A stretch of DNA of 64,000 nucleotides, taken from assembly GCF_003347495.1 (NCBI RefSeq), contig NZ_QCXY01000005.1, forward strand, positions 1 to 64,000, in the 5' to 3' direction. Shown piece after piece: positions 1 to 8,041 of the stretch. The notes below the pieces were generated by a model. The model worked only from the letters and a program-made list of their open reading frames with translations, was not told the origin of the DNA and did no database searches. The stretch is from Pleomorphovibrio marinus. Lineage in GTDB: Bacteria > Bacteroidota > Bacteroidia > Cytophagales > Cyclobacteriaceae. The position numbers and the translations under genes were made by a program. Position 1 is the stretch's first letter. Each line of letters begins with the position of its first letter.

Positions 1-106
1 GTCATTGCACCCGAATTATTTTGACCACCCCCTTTTATCCCCCTCCTTGTTTCGCTTCGAAATTTGGCTTGGGTCGCGATTCCGGGTCCTTGTGCCCTCA
101 CCCCAA

Positions 107-161
107 CCCTCTCCTCCCGTAACCACTTCGTTCTACGGGCTTTGCAACTCCAGGGAGAGGG
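107..161. repeat. Two-stem extragenic hairpin
   Basis: An outer stem CCCTCTC (107-113) pairs with GAGAGGG (155-161). An inner stem CCCGTA (116-121) pairs with TACGGG (134-139). No gene is supported between 1 and 769: the short open frames there are low-complexity and overlap these hairpins. It looks like a dispersed extragenic palindrome, but only this copy is in the window. Confidence 0.5.
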
Positions 162-276
162 AGCTTGATTGTTTATGGGAGAATGGATTTTTTCGATTTC
201 CTGGCCTGTGAAACGACATAAACAAAATATATTGGGGATATACGCACTCCAGAGGACAAAAACAACCTCTCGCTCG

Positions 277-299
277 CCCCCTCCTGTTTTAGGAGGGGG
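277..299. repeat. Perfect 9-bp GC-rich hairpin
   Basis: CCCCCTCCT (277-285) is followed by a five-base loop and its exact complement AGGAGGGGG (291-299). No T-run follows on either strand, so a terminator role is not obvious. It lies in the same gene-free stretch as the hairpins at 107-161 and 467-519. Confidence 0.45.
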
Positions 300-466
300 A
301 GAAAGGGGATGGTGGAAACATCTGGGTAAACCAAACCACCCATTCGCACAAAAACAAATCACCAAGTCTCTCTGTCTCTAAGCTGTCTCTAAGAAACGGA
401 GTCTTTTAGGTGAATTGGATGGGTTTATTGAATGTAATACCCATCCGATTCCTTGTTTGCGGAGTT

Positions 467-519
467 CAACCCCGTCCGGGGTTGTGACCCCTCCTCCACC
501 ACGACCCCAAAGCGGGTCG
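467..519. repeat. Pair of adjacent hairpins
   Basis: CAACCCC (467-473) pairs with GGGGTTG (478-484) over a four-base loop. CGACCC (502-507) pairs with GGGTCG (514-519). Together with 107-161 and 277-299 this makes the first 520 bases a run of structured non-coding DNA. Nothing recognisable lies between 520 and 769. Confidence 0.45.
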
Positions 520-769
520 AAACTTCTGCCTCAGAAAGTAAAGTTCAACCCATTCAGGATTGGAATAAGCAATATCACCAATACCCTAGGTGCAACCTGG
601 GGATATTGAAGCGTTCGACAGCTTCACCGTCGGGCAAATAAACTACACCTTATATCAATTCCCCCATTTTATTACTTTATCTAGAATCGTTTCCTTGGTG
701 ACTACTTGTTCATTTTCCGCCAAAATAGCCTGTAGCTGTATCCCTAGGACTTCTGCCAACCTGGTATCT

Positions 770-816
770 AAATTAATCTAATAAGTTGGTTATTAACCAA
801 CTTATTAGATTAATTT
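770..816. promoter_or_regulatory. 47-bp perfect palindrome, probable HigBA operator
   Basis: Bases 770-792 are the exact reverse complement of 794-816, with one base (793) at the centre. The palindrome ends seven bases before the GTG start of the toxin gene. Type II antitoxins bind palindromes in their own promoter, and the neighbouring antitoxin has a helix-turn-helix domain, so an autoregulatory operator is the simplest reading. As RNA it would form a very stable hairpin right at the toxin start, so a translational effect is also possible. Confidence 0.7.
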
Positions 817-822
817 TATGTT

Positions 823-1116
823 GTGCATATTATTAGGGAACAGACCCTCAAAGACTATTACACCAAACACCCGGATGCCAAGGACTGGCTAACCACTTGG
901 GTGGCTATTGCACGAAAAGCATCGTGGAAAAATCCTCATGAAGTTCAACAGGACTATCCTAGTGCAGATCAGGTGGGTGGTCAAAGAATGGTATTCAATG
1001 TAAAAGGAAAAAATTATCGTTTGGTGGTGAGGTTTAGTTTTCAATACAAACATGCATTGATTAAATGGTTTGGGACACATGCGGAATATGATAAAATTGA
1101 TGTATTAAACGTGTAG
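823..1116 (+). CDS. higB: HigB-family type II toxin (mRNA interferase)
   Basis: This 97-residue protein matches the HigB_toxin family (RelE-fold, ribosome-dependent mRNA endonuclease). It shows the typical N-terminal KDYYTKHPDAKDWL segment, a central VFNVKGKNYRLVVRF strand and the C-terminal FGTHAEYDKID motif containing the conserved His. The start is GTG at 823; the ATG at 818 is out of frame. It is followed after 5 nt by the antitoxin gene in the toxin-first order typical of higBA, and a 47-bp palindrome sits directly upstream. Full length for the family. Activity is inferred from family membership. Confidence 0.9.
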   Translation: MHIIREQTLKDYYTKHPDAKDWLTTWVAIARKASWKNPHEVQQDYPSADQVGGQRMVFNVKGKNYRLVVRFSFQYKHALIKWFGTHAEYDKIDVLNV

Positions 1117-1121
1117 GCAAC

Positions 1122-1499
1122 ATGAAGTATTTACAACTAATTGAAACAGAAAAGGAGTATAAAAAGGCTTTGCAACGAATAGAGGAGCTTTTTGATGTTC
1201 CAAAAGGTTCCCCTGAATCTCAGGAGCTACAGGTTTTGGTGTTGCTGGTAGAAAAGTACGAAGCGGAAAATTTCGATGAAATCCCTTTGCCTGATCCCAT
1301 CGATGCCATCAAAATAAGGATGGAGGACCTGGGCTTAAAAGCTAAAGACCTTATTCCTGCCATTGGGGATAAAGGAACAGTTTCGAAAGTATTAAACCGA
1401 AAAATCCCACTCTCCCTGAAAATGATCCGTAACCTGCGCCAAATCCTTGGCCTTCCAGTGGAAGTACTAATTCAGGAAATTCAATGTGAAGTGTCCTGA
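1122..1499 (+). CDS. higA: HigA-type antitoxin, HTH regulator
   Basis: This 125-residue protein follows the HigB toxin by 5 nt and is presumably co-transcribed and co-translated with it. The N-terminal half is acidic and helical (residues 1-60). The C-terminal half has an XRE/Cro-like helix-turn-helix: IKIRMEDLGLKAKDLIPAI, then KGTVSKVLNRKIPLSLKMIRNL. This is the architecture of HigA-like antitoxins paired with HigB_toxin proteins. It should neutralise HigB and repress the pair, plausibly at the palindrome at 770-816. No terminator is evident after it. Confidence 0.85.
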   Translation: MKYLQLIETEKEYKKALQRIEELFDVPKGSPESQELQVLVLLVEKYEAENFDEIPLPDPIDAIKIRMEDLGLKAKDLIPAIGDKGTVSKVLNRKIPLSLKMIRNLRQILGLPVEVLIQEIQCEVS

Positions 1500-1691
1500 A
1501 CCTTCACTGAAAAGGTTTAATTGCCTAAGCAGTTTTGAAAAATCAAGTAATCCTATGTGAAGGATTGAAAGGTTGTCTGGCATTCAGCGTGTATTGGAAA
1601 GTAACTTGAGTCCATAGTGAGTAAATGCTAAGATTTGGTTACGGATACTTAAGAATTACGATAATCAAACAGAATGCTAGTATTAACAACC

Positions 1692-2747
1692 TTACTTCAA
1701 AGACGCCATATCTATCACAAAACGGTATTTCACATCGCTCTTTAACATTCTTTCGTAAGCGGTGTTGATGTCCTGCATGGTTATCATTTCTATTTCGGAC
1801 ACGATGTTGTGCTTCCCACAGAAATCAAGCATTTCCTGGGTTTCAGCGATACCTCCAATTACAGAGCCAGCCACAGATTTCCTCCCCATAATCAAGGGTA
1901 CGGAATGAAGCATGGGATCCAGTTCGCCTAGGTAACCTACCAGCACCAAGGTGCCATTGATGTTCAGGGTGGCTACATAAGGGTTGAGGTCATGAACATA
2001 AGGAACCGTGTCAATAATTAAATCAAATTTGCCCTTTATCGATTTCATTTGTTGGGCATCGGTAGAAATGATAACTTCATCGGCACCCAATTTCTTGGCA
2101 TCGGCTGTTTTGCCTTTGGATCTCGAAAATAAAGTGACTTCGGCTCCCATACCCTTGGCCAATTTGATGGCCATATGGCCTAATCCTCCGAGACCAACTA
2201 CGGCTACTTTGCTTCCCTCCTTTACCTTCCAATGCCTTAGTGGGGAATAAGTAGTAATGCCCGCACATAGCAAAGGGGCGACCGCAGCTGCATCCAGGTT
2301 TTCCGGTACCTTTAGCACAAAGTGTTCATCCACCACAATTTTTTCAGAATAGCCCCCAAAGGTCTGAGCATCCAAATATTTTTCATGACCGTTGTAAGTT
2401 CCAGTAAATCCATTCAAACAATATTGTTCTAAATCCTTTTTACAGCTTTCGCAGGTTCTGCAACTATCCACCAAGCAACCTACACCTACCAGGTCCCCTA
2501 CCTTAATGCTGGACACTTCCTCTCCAACCTGGGTAACCTTGCCCACAATTTCATGTCCAGGGACAGTTGGGTATATAGTTCCTCCCCAGTCATTACGGGC
2601 AGTATGTAAATCCGAATGGCACACACCGCAATAAAGGATTTCCAATTCCACATCCTTGGGGAGCACGCTTCTGCGTAGGATATTCATTTGATCCAGATCC
2701 GCCTCGGAGGAGGCAGCGCCAAATGCTTTTACCTTGGTAGTTTGCAT
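1692..2747 (-). CDS. Zinc-dependent NAD(P) alcohol dehydrogenase (YahK/CAD-like)
   Basis: Medium-chain dehydrogenase of about 351 residues, predicted to reduce aldehydes to alcohols with NAD(P)H in the cytoplasm. Visible motifs are the catalytic-zinc CGVCHSDLHTARNDWG segment, the GHE of VPGHEIVGKV, the four-cysteine structural-zinc lobe (CLVDSCRTCESCKKDLEQYC) and the Rossmann GLGGLGH. The CSDLH and cysteine spacing resemble the cinnamyl-alcohol-dehydrogenase/YahK branch. I chose the start at 2747 (MQTTKVKAFG), which aligns with family N-termini and follows a purine-rich AGAAAG. An in-frame ATG at 2774 would add nine residues. It appears monocistronic; substrate unknown. Confidence 0.9.
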   Translation of the reverse strand: MQTTKVKAFGAASSEADLDQMNILRRSVLPKDVELEILYCGVCHSDLHTARNDWGGTIYPTVPGHEIVGKVTQVGEEVSSIKVGDLVGVGCLVDSCRTCESCKKDLEQYCLNGFTGTYNGHEKYLDAQTFGGYSEKIVVDEHFVLKVPENLDAAAVAPLLCAGITTYSPLRHWKVKEGSKVAVVGLGGLGHMAIKLAKGMGAEVTLFSRSKGKTADAKKLGADEVIISTDAQQMKSIKGKFDLIIDTVPYVHDLNPYVATLNINGTLVLVGYLGELDPMLHSVPLIMGRKSVAGSVIGGIAETQEMLDFCGKHNIVSEIEMITMQDINTAYERMLKSDVKYRFVIDMASLK

Positions 2748-3211
2748 TTCTTTCTGTTTTTTGGTTAGGTACATAGTTAATTAACTTCATGATTCCCTTT
2801 AAAGTTTGCTTGAGCGGTGGGGAAAGCTATGGGCAACTTATTAACTTTTAGAGGTTCAATTGTAACAGGATTGATCCTTCCCTCAACTTCAGTGAGTTAG
2901 TTTTCGCATGTTGTTTGAAGAGAATTATTGAAAGGCGTCACCTTTGTAAAACCTAGGCCATACGCTTTCTCACCTACATTCCACCTACTATGCTTAAGCA
3001 AGACATTGATTTCCTGTAGGTTGCTTTTTAGTCCATCTTCTTGATGGGTTGATTTACAAAAACAAAACTCCCCCTCCCTCGGTTACTAAGTATCTTAGTG
3101 ATATATAGAACCGAGGTTATCCGCAATGCTAAGAATTTCATTCAAAAACCCTTCGCACCATATTGCCAAAAAATTTGTTAATCCTTAATCATCAACCAAA
3201 ACCCAAATTCC
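2748..3211. other. Intergenic region, nothing recognised
   Basis: Divergent spacer between the alcohol dehydrogenase (minus) and the methyltransferase (plus). It should hold both promoters. I see no repeat, RNA gene or clear operator. The A/T-rich stretch around 3160-3200 probably carries the methyltransferase promoter, but no convincing TTTG / TAnnTTTG pair stands out. Confidence 0.4.
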
Positions 3212-3928
3212 ATGAGGTATTTTAGGCTGTTTTTTGGAGGCTTGCTTTTGATTTTGATAGCAAAAGGAGCCTGTATGGCCCAGGACAATGACCCTTACAC
3301 CTATAAAACTCCAGATAGGGACGGTACGGGAAAAGTATATAAGGGAAGGGAAATTTCCAAAATCATGAGTTTTCACGGTGTGAACTGGCTGGAAAGGCCC
3401 AGTAGGTCCAGAGAAGAAAATACCGATGAGGCCATAGCCAACCTACCGCTGGAACCCGATCACCAAGTGGCTGATATTGGGGCCGGGTCGGGTTTTTATA
3501 CCTTCAGGATTGCCAAAAGAGTGCCGGAGGGAAAGGTGTATGCGGTGGAAGTGCAAGAAGAAGCACTTATCTATCTTAAGGATAAAGCGGAGGAATTGGG
3601 AGTCACCAATGTGGAGGCCACAAAAGGGGATGAAAAAACCCCCAACCTTTCTAATAATGCCTTGGATATGGTAATTATGGTGGATGTGTACCATGAGCTC
3701 CTGTATCCTCATGAGATGCTGGCAGCCATAAAAAAATCGCTGAAAACCGATGGGAAGCTGGTTCTGATAGAATACAGGGGGGAAGATCCCGAGGTGGCCA
3801 TCAAACCCCTTCACAAAATGACCCTTGCCCAAATCGAAAAAGAGATGAAGGCCAATGGTTTTCATTTGGCAGAAAAGGGGGATTTTATGCACATGCAGCA
3901 TTTTCTAGTTTACCAGAAAGGGGAATAA
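3212..3928 (+). CDS. Exported class I SAM-dependent methyltransferase-like protein
   Basis: 238 residues. An N-terminal hydrophobic segment (about residues 5-22, ending near CMAQ) looks like a signal peptide. A Rossmann-type methyltransferase domain follows: motif I is VADIGAGSGFYTFRIA near residue 85, the acidic strand end is VYAVEV, and motif IV-like DMVIMVDVYHEL comes later. The fold is that of Methyltransf_11/25-type enzymes. The oddity is the signal peptide, because SAM is not expected in the periplasm. It may be retained on the membrane, or the hydrophobic leader may be an anchor. Monocistronic; the family A array starts just after its stop. Substrate unknown. Confidence 0.85.
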   Translation: MRYFRLFFGGLLLILIAKGACMAQDNDPYTYKTPDRDGTGKVYKGREISKIMSFHGVNWLERPSRSREENTDEAIANLPLEPDHQVADIGAGSGFYTFRIAKRVPEGKVYAVEVQEEALIYLKDKAEELGVTNVEATKGDEKTPNLSNNALDMVIMVDVYHELLYPHEMLAAIKKSLKTDGKLVLIEYRGEDPEVAIKPLHKMTLAQIEKEMKANGFHLAEKGDFMHMQHFLVYQKGE

Positions 3929-3939
3929 AACCCACTCAA

Positions 3940-4916
3940 CCTCGACTGGGTGTAGTATGCTCGATTGGGTGTAGTATGCCACTACACCCCTTTATTGGTG
4001 ATCATTGTTCAAGATAAAAAACATTGAAAAGGCCATTTATAATGGCCAAATAGCTCCTGCTCCAAAAACCAATTCCATTCCTCCTCTTGATGAAACCTCG
4101 ACTCGGTGTAGTATGCCACTACACCCCTTTATCGGTGATCAATGTTCAAGATAAAAAACATTGAAAAGGCCATTTATAATGGCCAAATAGCTCCTGCTTC
4201 AAAAACCAATTCCATACCTCCTCTTGATGAAACCTCGACTCGGTGTAGTATGCCACTACACCCCTTTATCGGTGATCATTGTTCAAGATAAAAAACATTG
4301 AAAAGGCCATTTGTAATGGCCAAATAGCTCCTACTTCAAAAACCAATTCCATACCTCCTCTTGATTAAAACTCGACTGGGTGTAGTATGCCACTACACCC
4401 CTTTATCGGTGATCATTGTTCAAGATAAAAAACATTGAAAAGGCCATTTGTAATGGCCAAATAGTTCCTGTTTCTAAAACCAATACCATACCTCCTCTTG
4501 ATGAAACCTCGACTCAGTGTAGTATGCCACTACACCACTTTATCGGTGATCATTGTTCAAGATAAAGAACATTGAAAAGGCCATTTGTAATGGCCAAATA
4601 GCTACTGCTTCAAAAACCAATTCCATACCTCCTCTTGATTAAAACTCGACTCGGTGTAGTATGCCACTACACCACTTTATCGGTGATCATTGTTCAAGAT
4701 AAAGAACATTGAAAAGGCCATTTGTAATGGCCAAATAGCTACTGCTTCAAAAACCAATTCCATACCTCCTCTTGATTAAAACTCGACTCGGTGTAGTATG
4801 CCACTACACCACTTTATCGGTGATCATTGTTCAAGATAAAGAACATTGAAAAGGCCATTTGTAATGGCCAAATAGTTCCTGTTTCTAAAACCAATACCAT
4901 ACCTTCTATTGGTTAA
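3940..4916. repeat. Family A tandem array, seven ~137-bp units
   Basis: Seven head-to-tail copies. The diagnostic GTAGTATGCC falls at 3971, 4109, 4245, 4382, 4519, 4656 and 4793, so the period is 136-138 bp. Each unit has hairpin 1 (GGTGTAGT, loop ATGCC, ACTACACC; weaker outer pairs in units 5-7), a conserved linker, and hairpin 2 (GGCCATT, three-base loop TAT or TGT, AATGGCC). A 22-bp partial copy precedes the first unit. Units 5 and 6 are identical by eye and the others differ by a few bases, indicating recent amplification. The array lies between the 3' ends of two convergent genes and has no open frame. Related units occur near 16.2 and 17 kb. Confidence 0.9.
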
Positions 4917-4951
4917 ACCAGTATTCTCATTAGGATATCACCAGCATCTCC

Positions 4952-7246
4952 TTAAGATATCACCAGCATCTCATGGGAGGAAACGGAATCCACCACCAAT
5001 TCCAGGGTGTCATTTGCGACATTCACTTCTACAGCGCGATTGGCAACTTTCAAGTTGGCATCGGTGAAAGCAGCCATTCCAGCCACCTTGATTTTTATCT
5101 TAATTGGACCTATTGGCATCCGCTCCTCTACAGGGTGGCGCCAGGTGGCGACATTCGTAAGGTTGATAAGGTGAAGGATCAGAAGGTTGTTTTGCCGGTA
5201 TAAATGGCATTCTATCAAGCCTGGGCCTTCTACAGTCACGGGTAAAGTGTCTCCTGCAGACCACTTTATCACATTTTCCAAAAGCAAACCATGATCGGAG
5301 ATATTGTCCCTGCTAAACCTTCGGTCAATATCTGCTAGAAAGGTGACCACTTTTCCCCCTTGAGGTGTCTCATTCACCACTAAACCAGGGATGTCGGTGA
5401 CCGGGGTTCTCATCCAAGCCATTTCTGGGGGGAATATGGGAAATTCAGGTACGAATGTCATCAACACAGTGGCTTTCTGTTCCATTTCCACAGGCTCCAA
5501 CATTCCCCCATAGGGTAGAATGTCTGTCTCATCAAACCCCTCCAATATTTCATGCCGCTTCCCGGAAATTTCGGGTTCATCACCAGAGTTAGGCCCGTCC
5601 ACCTCCCTTCTTAATTCGGGAACCAACCTTAAATAGGTGTGTTTGGTAGATGCTTTAGCCCTATTTTCTTCAAATTGATAATTGTACTTAGGGCTGGCAT
5701 GTACCCCCATCAGGTCCGCCAGCAGAAAGTCCTCCCTTCTTTTTCCCCGCTCATCAAAAAGTCCGCAAAGCCCCGTGACCACCAAACTGCCTCCATTCTC
5801 CACAAAAGCCCTGATTGCACTGGCCTGTTCCTCTGAAAGGATCCCCAAATTAGGTAATATAAGCACCGAAAAATCCTCTAAATGGTCTGCAACCTGTTCG
5901 ACATGAAGTGGAAGATAGGGGATTCTTGCTCTGGTCAGTGCATGGGTACACCCCCTCCAGGGCTCCTCAATGATGGTTTCGGGATGATCCCTCCCAAAAA
6001 AATCCTGATTGCGCTGGGACCAAACTACGCCAACATTGGCAATTGGCTGTCTGTTGATTAGGTAGCTTTCATTTTCTTTATGCCAATCAAATACCTCAGC
6101 AGCAGTATTATACATTCTTCTGTCTTCATGATAAGCCGATACATGATGCCACCAGGGCTGAATACCTCCTGCAATCCCACTATACATCCAGGACCTGGCC
6201 TCCAAGGCAGGTTGACTGGAAAGCCGGAAAGTGGGGCGCCAATTAAAATTGAGATATAGGGACATACTCTCCGGAATCAGTTTGTCCCAACCCATCAACC
6301 CATGGATGAGTTTACCTACTTCACCATTGTGTTGGAATCCGGACTTGACATCACGAGTCTGATAATCCAACATCAAGATATCTGCCCTTGCGCCTATTTC
6401 CTTGTAATCTCTGAATGTCTCACACTGCTCTTTGAGTGATCCACTGTTCATACCAGACCAGATGCAATCGGGGCCCCCGAATTTTTTGGTCACCTGATTA
6501 TTAAAATCCCATATTTCCAACCTTCGGGAGTAGTTCCAAAGTATCCACTCCTGATAGGCCTTATCCTCCCAGTCTTTTTGAAGGGGAAGTTCAAAGCCCG
6601 TTCTCTCCCTGAACTTTTCCTTGCAATTGGTACAATAGCAAATTTTGTCCCTGGTGAGCCCCACCCAGCGGTTATCTGTAAATCCCTCGGGACTATATAG
6701 CGTGATTATTTCCTCCAGGATGGCAGGTATGTGGCGATCGTAATAGGGGCCATTTACACAAGTAATGTACTGATCACCGGCCATATAGGGGTTTCCCTCT
6801 TTGTCAATAGTAAACCAGTCGGGATGGGCCTCATAGAATTCCCTGTGGGCCCGATTGGAATCCATACGGGCAAAAACCGCCAATCCATCCTGGTGCGCCG
6901 CCTCACAAAGCTCTCCAAACAGATCCCTTCCACCCAAAAATTCAGCGGGCCGATGGAAAGGAACCTTGCTGGGATAATAGGATACGATCCCTCCCGCATT
7001 GACGATTACGCCATCTATCTTGGTTTTCTTCCAATATGCTCTCCACCAAGAAATGTCATACCTATCCACATCAATTTCGGTGATGTTGGTCTGGCCCCAT
7101 CTAGTTGCGGTTTTATACCAGGGATCCTCTTTCTCCAGGGCCTTTGCGGGAGACTCCTTGGCATAGGACCAATAAGGCCCAGTGGAAAGGGTAGCTGACA
7201 ATAAGGAGAGTTTCTTGATAAAATTTCGCCTTTCTTCAAAGATCAT
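4952..7246 (-). CDS. Exported GHL6-like glycoside hydrolase with trimerisation-type domain
   Basis: 764 residues. It begins with a twin-arginine-like leader (RRNFIKKLSLL, then a hydrophobic stretch ending near SYA). Residues about 45-400 look like a TIM barrel of the hypothetical-glycosyl-hydrolase-6 / beta-galactosidase-like group, including a CYCTNCKEKFRERTG segment typical of these barrels. Residues about 410-690 contain a GATase-like beta-galactosidase trimerisation domain (FSVLILPNLGILSEEQASAIRAFVENGGSLVVTG). The C-terminus is a beta-rich domain. It probably acts on an oligosaccharide in the periplasm. It stands alone, transcribed towards the family A array. Assigned from the domain pattern only; catalytic acids were not pinned down. 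Confidence 0.75.
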   Translation of the reverse strand: MIFEERRNFIKKLSLLSATLSTGPYWSYAKESPAKALEKEDPWYKTATRWGQTNITEIDVDRYDISWWRAYWKKTKIDGVIVNAGGIVSYYPSKVPFHRPAEFLGGRDLFGELCEAAHQDGLAVFARMDSNRAHREFYEAHPDWFTIDKEGNPYMAGDQYITCVNGPYYDRHIPAILEEIITLYSPEGFTDNRWVGLTRDKICYCTNCKEKFRERTGFELPLQKDWEDKAYQEWILWNYSRRLEIWDFNNQVTKKFGGPDCIWSGMNSGSLKEQCETFRDYKEIGARADILMLDYQTRDVKSGFQHNGEVGKLIHGLMGWDKLIPESMSLYLNFNWRPTFRLSSQPALEARSWMYSGIAGGIQPWWHHVSAYHEDRRMYNTAAEVFDWHKENESYLINRQPIANVGVVWSQRNQDFFGRDHPETIIEEPWRGCTHALTRARIPYLPLHVEQVADHLEDFSVLILPNLGILSEEQASAIRAFVENGGSLVVTGLCGLFDERGKRREDFLLADLMGVHASPKYNYQFEENRAKASTKHTYLRLVPELRREVDGPNSGDEPEISGKRHEILEGFDETDILPYGGMLEPVEMEQKATVLMTFVPEFPIFPPEMAWMRTPVTDIPGLVVNETPQGGKVVTFLADIDRRFSRDNISDHGLLLENVIKWSAGDTLPVTVEGPGLIECHLYRQNNLLILHLINLTNVATWRHPVEERMPIGPIKIKIKVAGMAAFTDANLKVANRAVEVNVANDTLELVVDSVSSHEMLVIS

Positions 7247-7512
7247 AGTTCGGTCATTTAGGGTAATGGGTTATACTGTTGACTTAATCGTAGTAAATTA
7301 ATAAAACTAAAGGTAGATGGTAAACAAAACCCAAAATTATTGGCCGAAAGAAATCTACACAACCGCTAAAGAGTAGCTAAGTCTTACCTTAGGTCGCTTC
7401 TGTTGGGAGTAAATAAAGCTGCTTCCTTTACAATTTATGTCAGTAGATTGAAAAATAGTTGTCAATTGTCTGATCAATTGCCTAACTTTTAGCTTTAAAG
7501 ATTAAGAGCATT

Positions 7513-7950
7513 ATGAGTAAAAAGACCTATACCAATGGTGAGGTGACTGTGACCTGGGAGCCTGCAAAGTGCATACATTCGGAAAAATGCTTCAAAGGTC
7601 TGCCCGAGGTCTTTAAGCCAAGTGAAAAACCCTGGATAAAAATGGAGGGATCCACCACCGACGAAATAGTGAATCAGGTAAAGATATGCCCTTCCGGAGC
7701 TTTGGATTATTACTTCAATGATGCCGCCCCCATTGAGGAAGTAAAACAAACCCCAGAGCCTGAAAAGGAAATTCCCTTGGTGGAAATTATTGCCAATGGT
7801 CCTATTATGGTGTATGGGGACATAAAAGTAGATTTTAAAGACGCAAAGAAAAGGAAAAAAGGCAAGGTTACTGCCTTTTGCAGATGTGGGGCATCCAAAA
7901 AGAAGCCCCATTGTGATGGCAGCCATAAGAAAATCGGTTTTGAAGGTTAA
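7513..7950 (+). CDS. YjdI-type 4Fe-4S domain fused to a CDGSH iron-sulfur domain
   Basis: 145 residues with two iron-sulfur domains. Residues about 5-75 match the YjdI/Fer4_19 divergent mono-cluster domain (WEPAKCIHSEKCFKG, then ICPSGALDYY). Residues about 90-143 hold a CDGSH zinc-finger-type 2Fe-2S domain with the ligand pattern FCRCGASKKKPHCDGSHKK (three Cys, one His). The two are joined by a Pro/Glu-rich linker. A small cytoplasmic redox or cluster-transfer protein is likely. No signal peptide and no operon partner. The fusion is seen in other bacteria; its physiological role is not established. Confidence 0.9.
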   Translation: MSKKTYTNGEVTVTWEPAKCIHSEKCFKGLPEVFKPSEKPWIKMEGSTTDEIVNQVKICPSGALDYYFNDAAPIEEVKQTPEPEKEIPLVEIIANGPIMVYGDIKVDFKDAKKRKKGKVTAFCRCGASKKKPHCDGSHKKIGFEG

Positions 7951-8041
7951 ACAGAAAATTCACTTTTTCTTTTTATGAACCTCTTGATTCTAATTTCTAG
8001 TCAGAATTCCCATTTTAGTAATGAACTTTAGGATAAATAGG

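Noticed and set aside
5-781. Short open frames of 60-70 residues at the window start
   Set aside because: They overlap GC-rich hairpins, have Pro/Ser-rich low-complexity translations and no start context.
3443-3901. 152-residue minus-strand frame inside the methyltransferase gene
   Set aside because: Shadow frame of a well-supported gene; composition is unlike a real protein.
3940-4916. CRISPR array
   Set aside because: Units are continuous 137-bp repeats with no unique spacers, and no cas genes are in the window.
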